DNA of 64,000 bases, from contig CM039463.1 of assembly GCA_022414725.1 (NCBI GenBank), forward strand, positions 29,605,071 to 29,669,070, written 5' to 3'. Positions 63,693 through 64,000 of the stretch are shown piece after piece. The DNA is from Microglena sp. YARC. Taxonomy: Eukaryota; Chlorophyta; Chlorophyceae; Chlamydomonadales; Chlamydomonadaceae. Under the pieces are notes generated by a model that did no database searches, was not told the DNA's origin, and was given only the letters and a program-made list of their open reading frames with translations. The position numbers and the translations under genes were made by a program. The first letter of the stretch is position 1. Every line of letters begins with the position of its first letter.

Positions 63693-64000
63693 TTACTATG
63701 GTTGGAGGCCATCGAAGGTGGCTATGGTAAGCCATTAGTGGCTTTTGCCACCTATTGCCATGGTCGGCCATAGCTGGCTATTAAATTTGGTGGGCCATTT
63801 AAGGTGGATACATGATACATAGTAGGAGGCCATCAAAGTTGGATACAAGAGAGAGCACAAGCACATAGCCCACGTTGGTTGCAGTTACTACCACCAAGAC
63901 GAATGACAAGGCTGAAGTTTGAGGGCAACAGGTGTTGGCAATTACAACTACCAAGACGAATTATAAATCTTAAGTTTGAGGGCCTCCTCCCCACCCCACC
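63693..64000. repeat. Short tandem repeats at the right edge
   Basis: GGAGGCCATCGAAGGTGGCTA-type units at 63,700-63,850 and two ACTACCAAGACGAAT units at 63,887-63,963. No gene recognised, though upstream exons of the ADP-ribosylglycohydrolase-like gene must lie further right. Confidence 0.6.

Overview
This is a window of nuclear DNA from an intron-rich eukaryote. Every convincing gene is split by GT-AG introns, there is no operon structure, and most of the sequence is interspersed or tandem repeat. A green-lineage organism, probably an alga with a large repetitive genome, fits best. The cyclophilin is the plant-style divergent-loop type, the cupin protein begins with a transit-peptide-like leader, the large gene is a TSO1/LIN54-type CXC protein, and there is a short TTTAGGG-like tract. 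The lineage is an inference; the species cannot be named from the sequence.

Layout: 1-7,300 holds a partial exon of an unknown gene (minus strand, about 1,009-1,156), two adjacent TIR elements sharing a TA site (1,636-3,678), several MITEs and a foldback. 7,283-7,462 is the terminal exon of a plus-strand coiled-coil gene. 9,609-12,814 is a complete nine-exon cyclophilin (minus, 171 aa), with a Harbinger-like element just upstream. 16,019-50,431 is one very large minus-strand gene for a CXC/CRC-domain (TCX/TSO1/LIN54-like) protein. I rebuilt it from 14 phase-consistent exons (2,340 bp, 779 aa plus stop); its N-terminus is missing and lies between about 50.8 and 54.5 kb. 54,545-58,185 is a complete three-exon cupin protein (minus, 256 aa). 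60,805-63,437 is the 3' end of a minus-strand ADP-ribosylglycohydrolase/J1-crystallin-like gene that continues past the right edge.

The most striking structure lies outside the genes. At almost every large intron, the edge of the flanking exon together with its splice site has been copied repeatedly into the intron: 5' edges with their AG acceptor upstream of the exon, 3' edges with their GT donor downstream. Counts run from 1 to about 10 per junction. The pattern recurs in the TCX, cupin, ADP-ribosylglycohydrolase-like and coiled-coil genes and at the left-hand exon. In one array the copies form consecutive GT...AG mini-introns of 81, 82 and 40 nt. A roughly 60-nt two-hairpin element recurs in these introns, often right beside the real donor. 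The compact cyclophilin gene is spared. The rest is tRNA-derived SINEs, several TIR/MITE families, a 20-bp satellite, large inverted repeats and many long G/C homopolymers.
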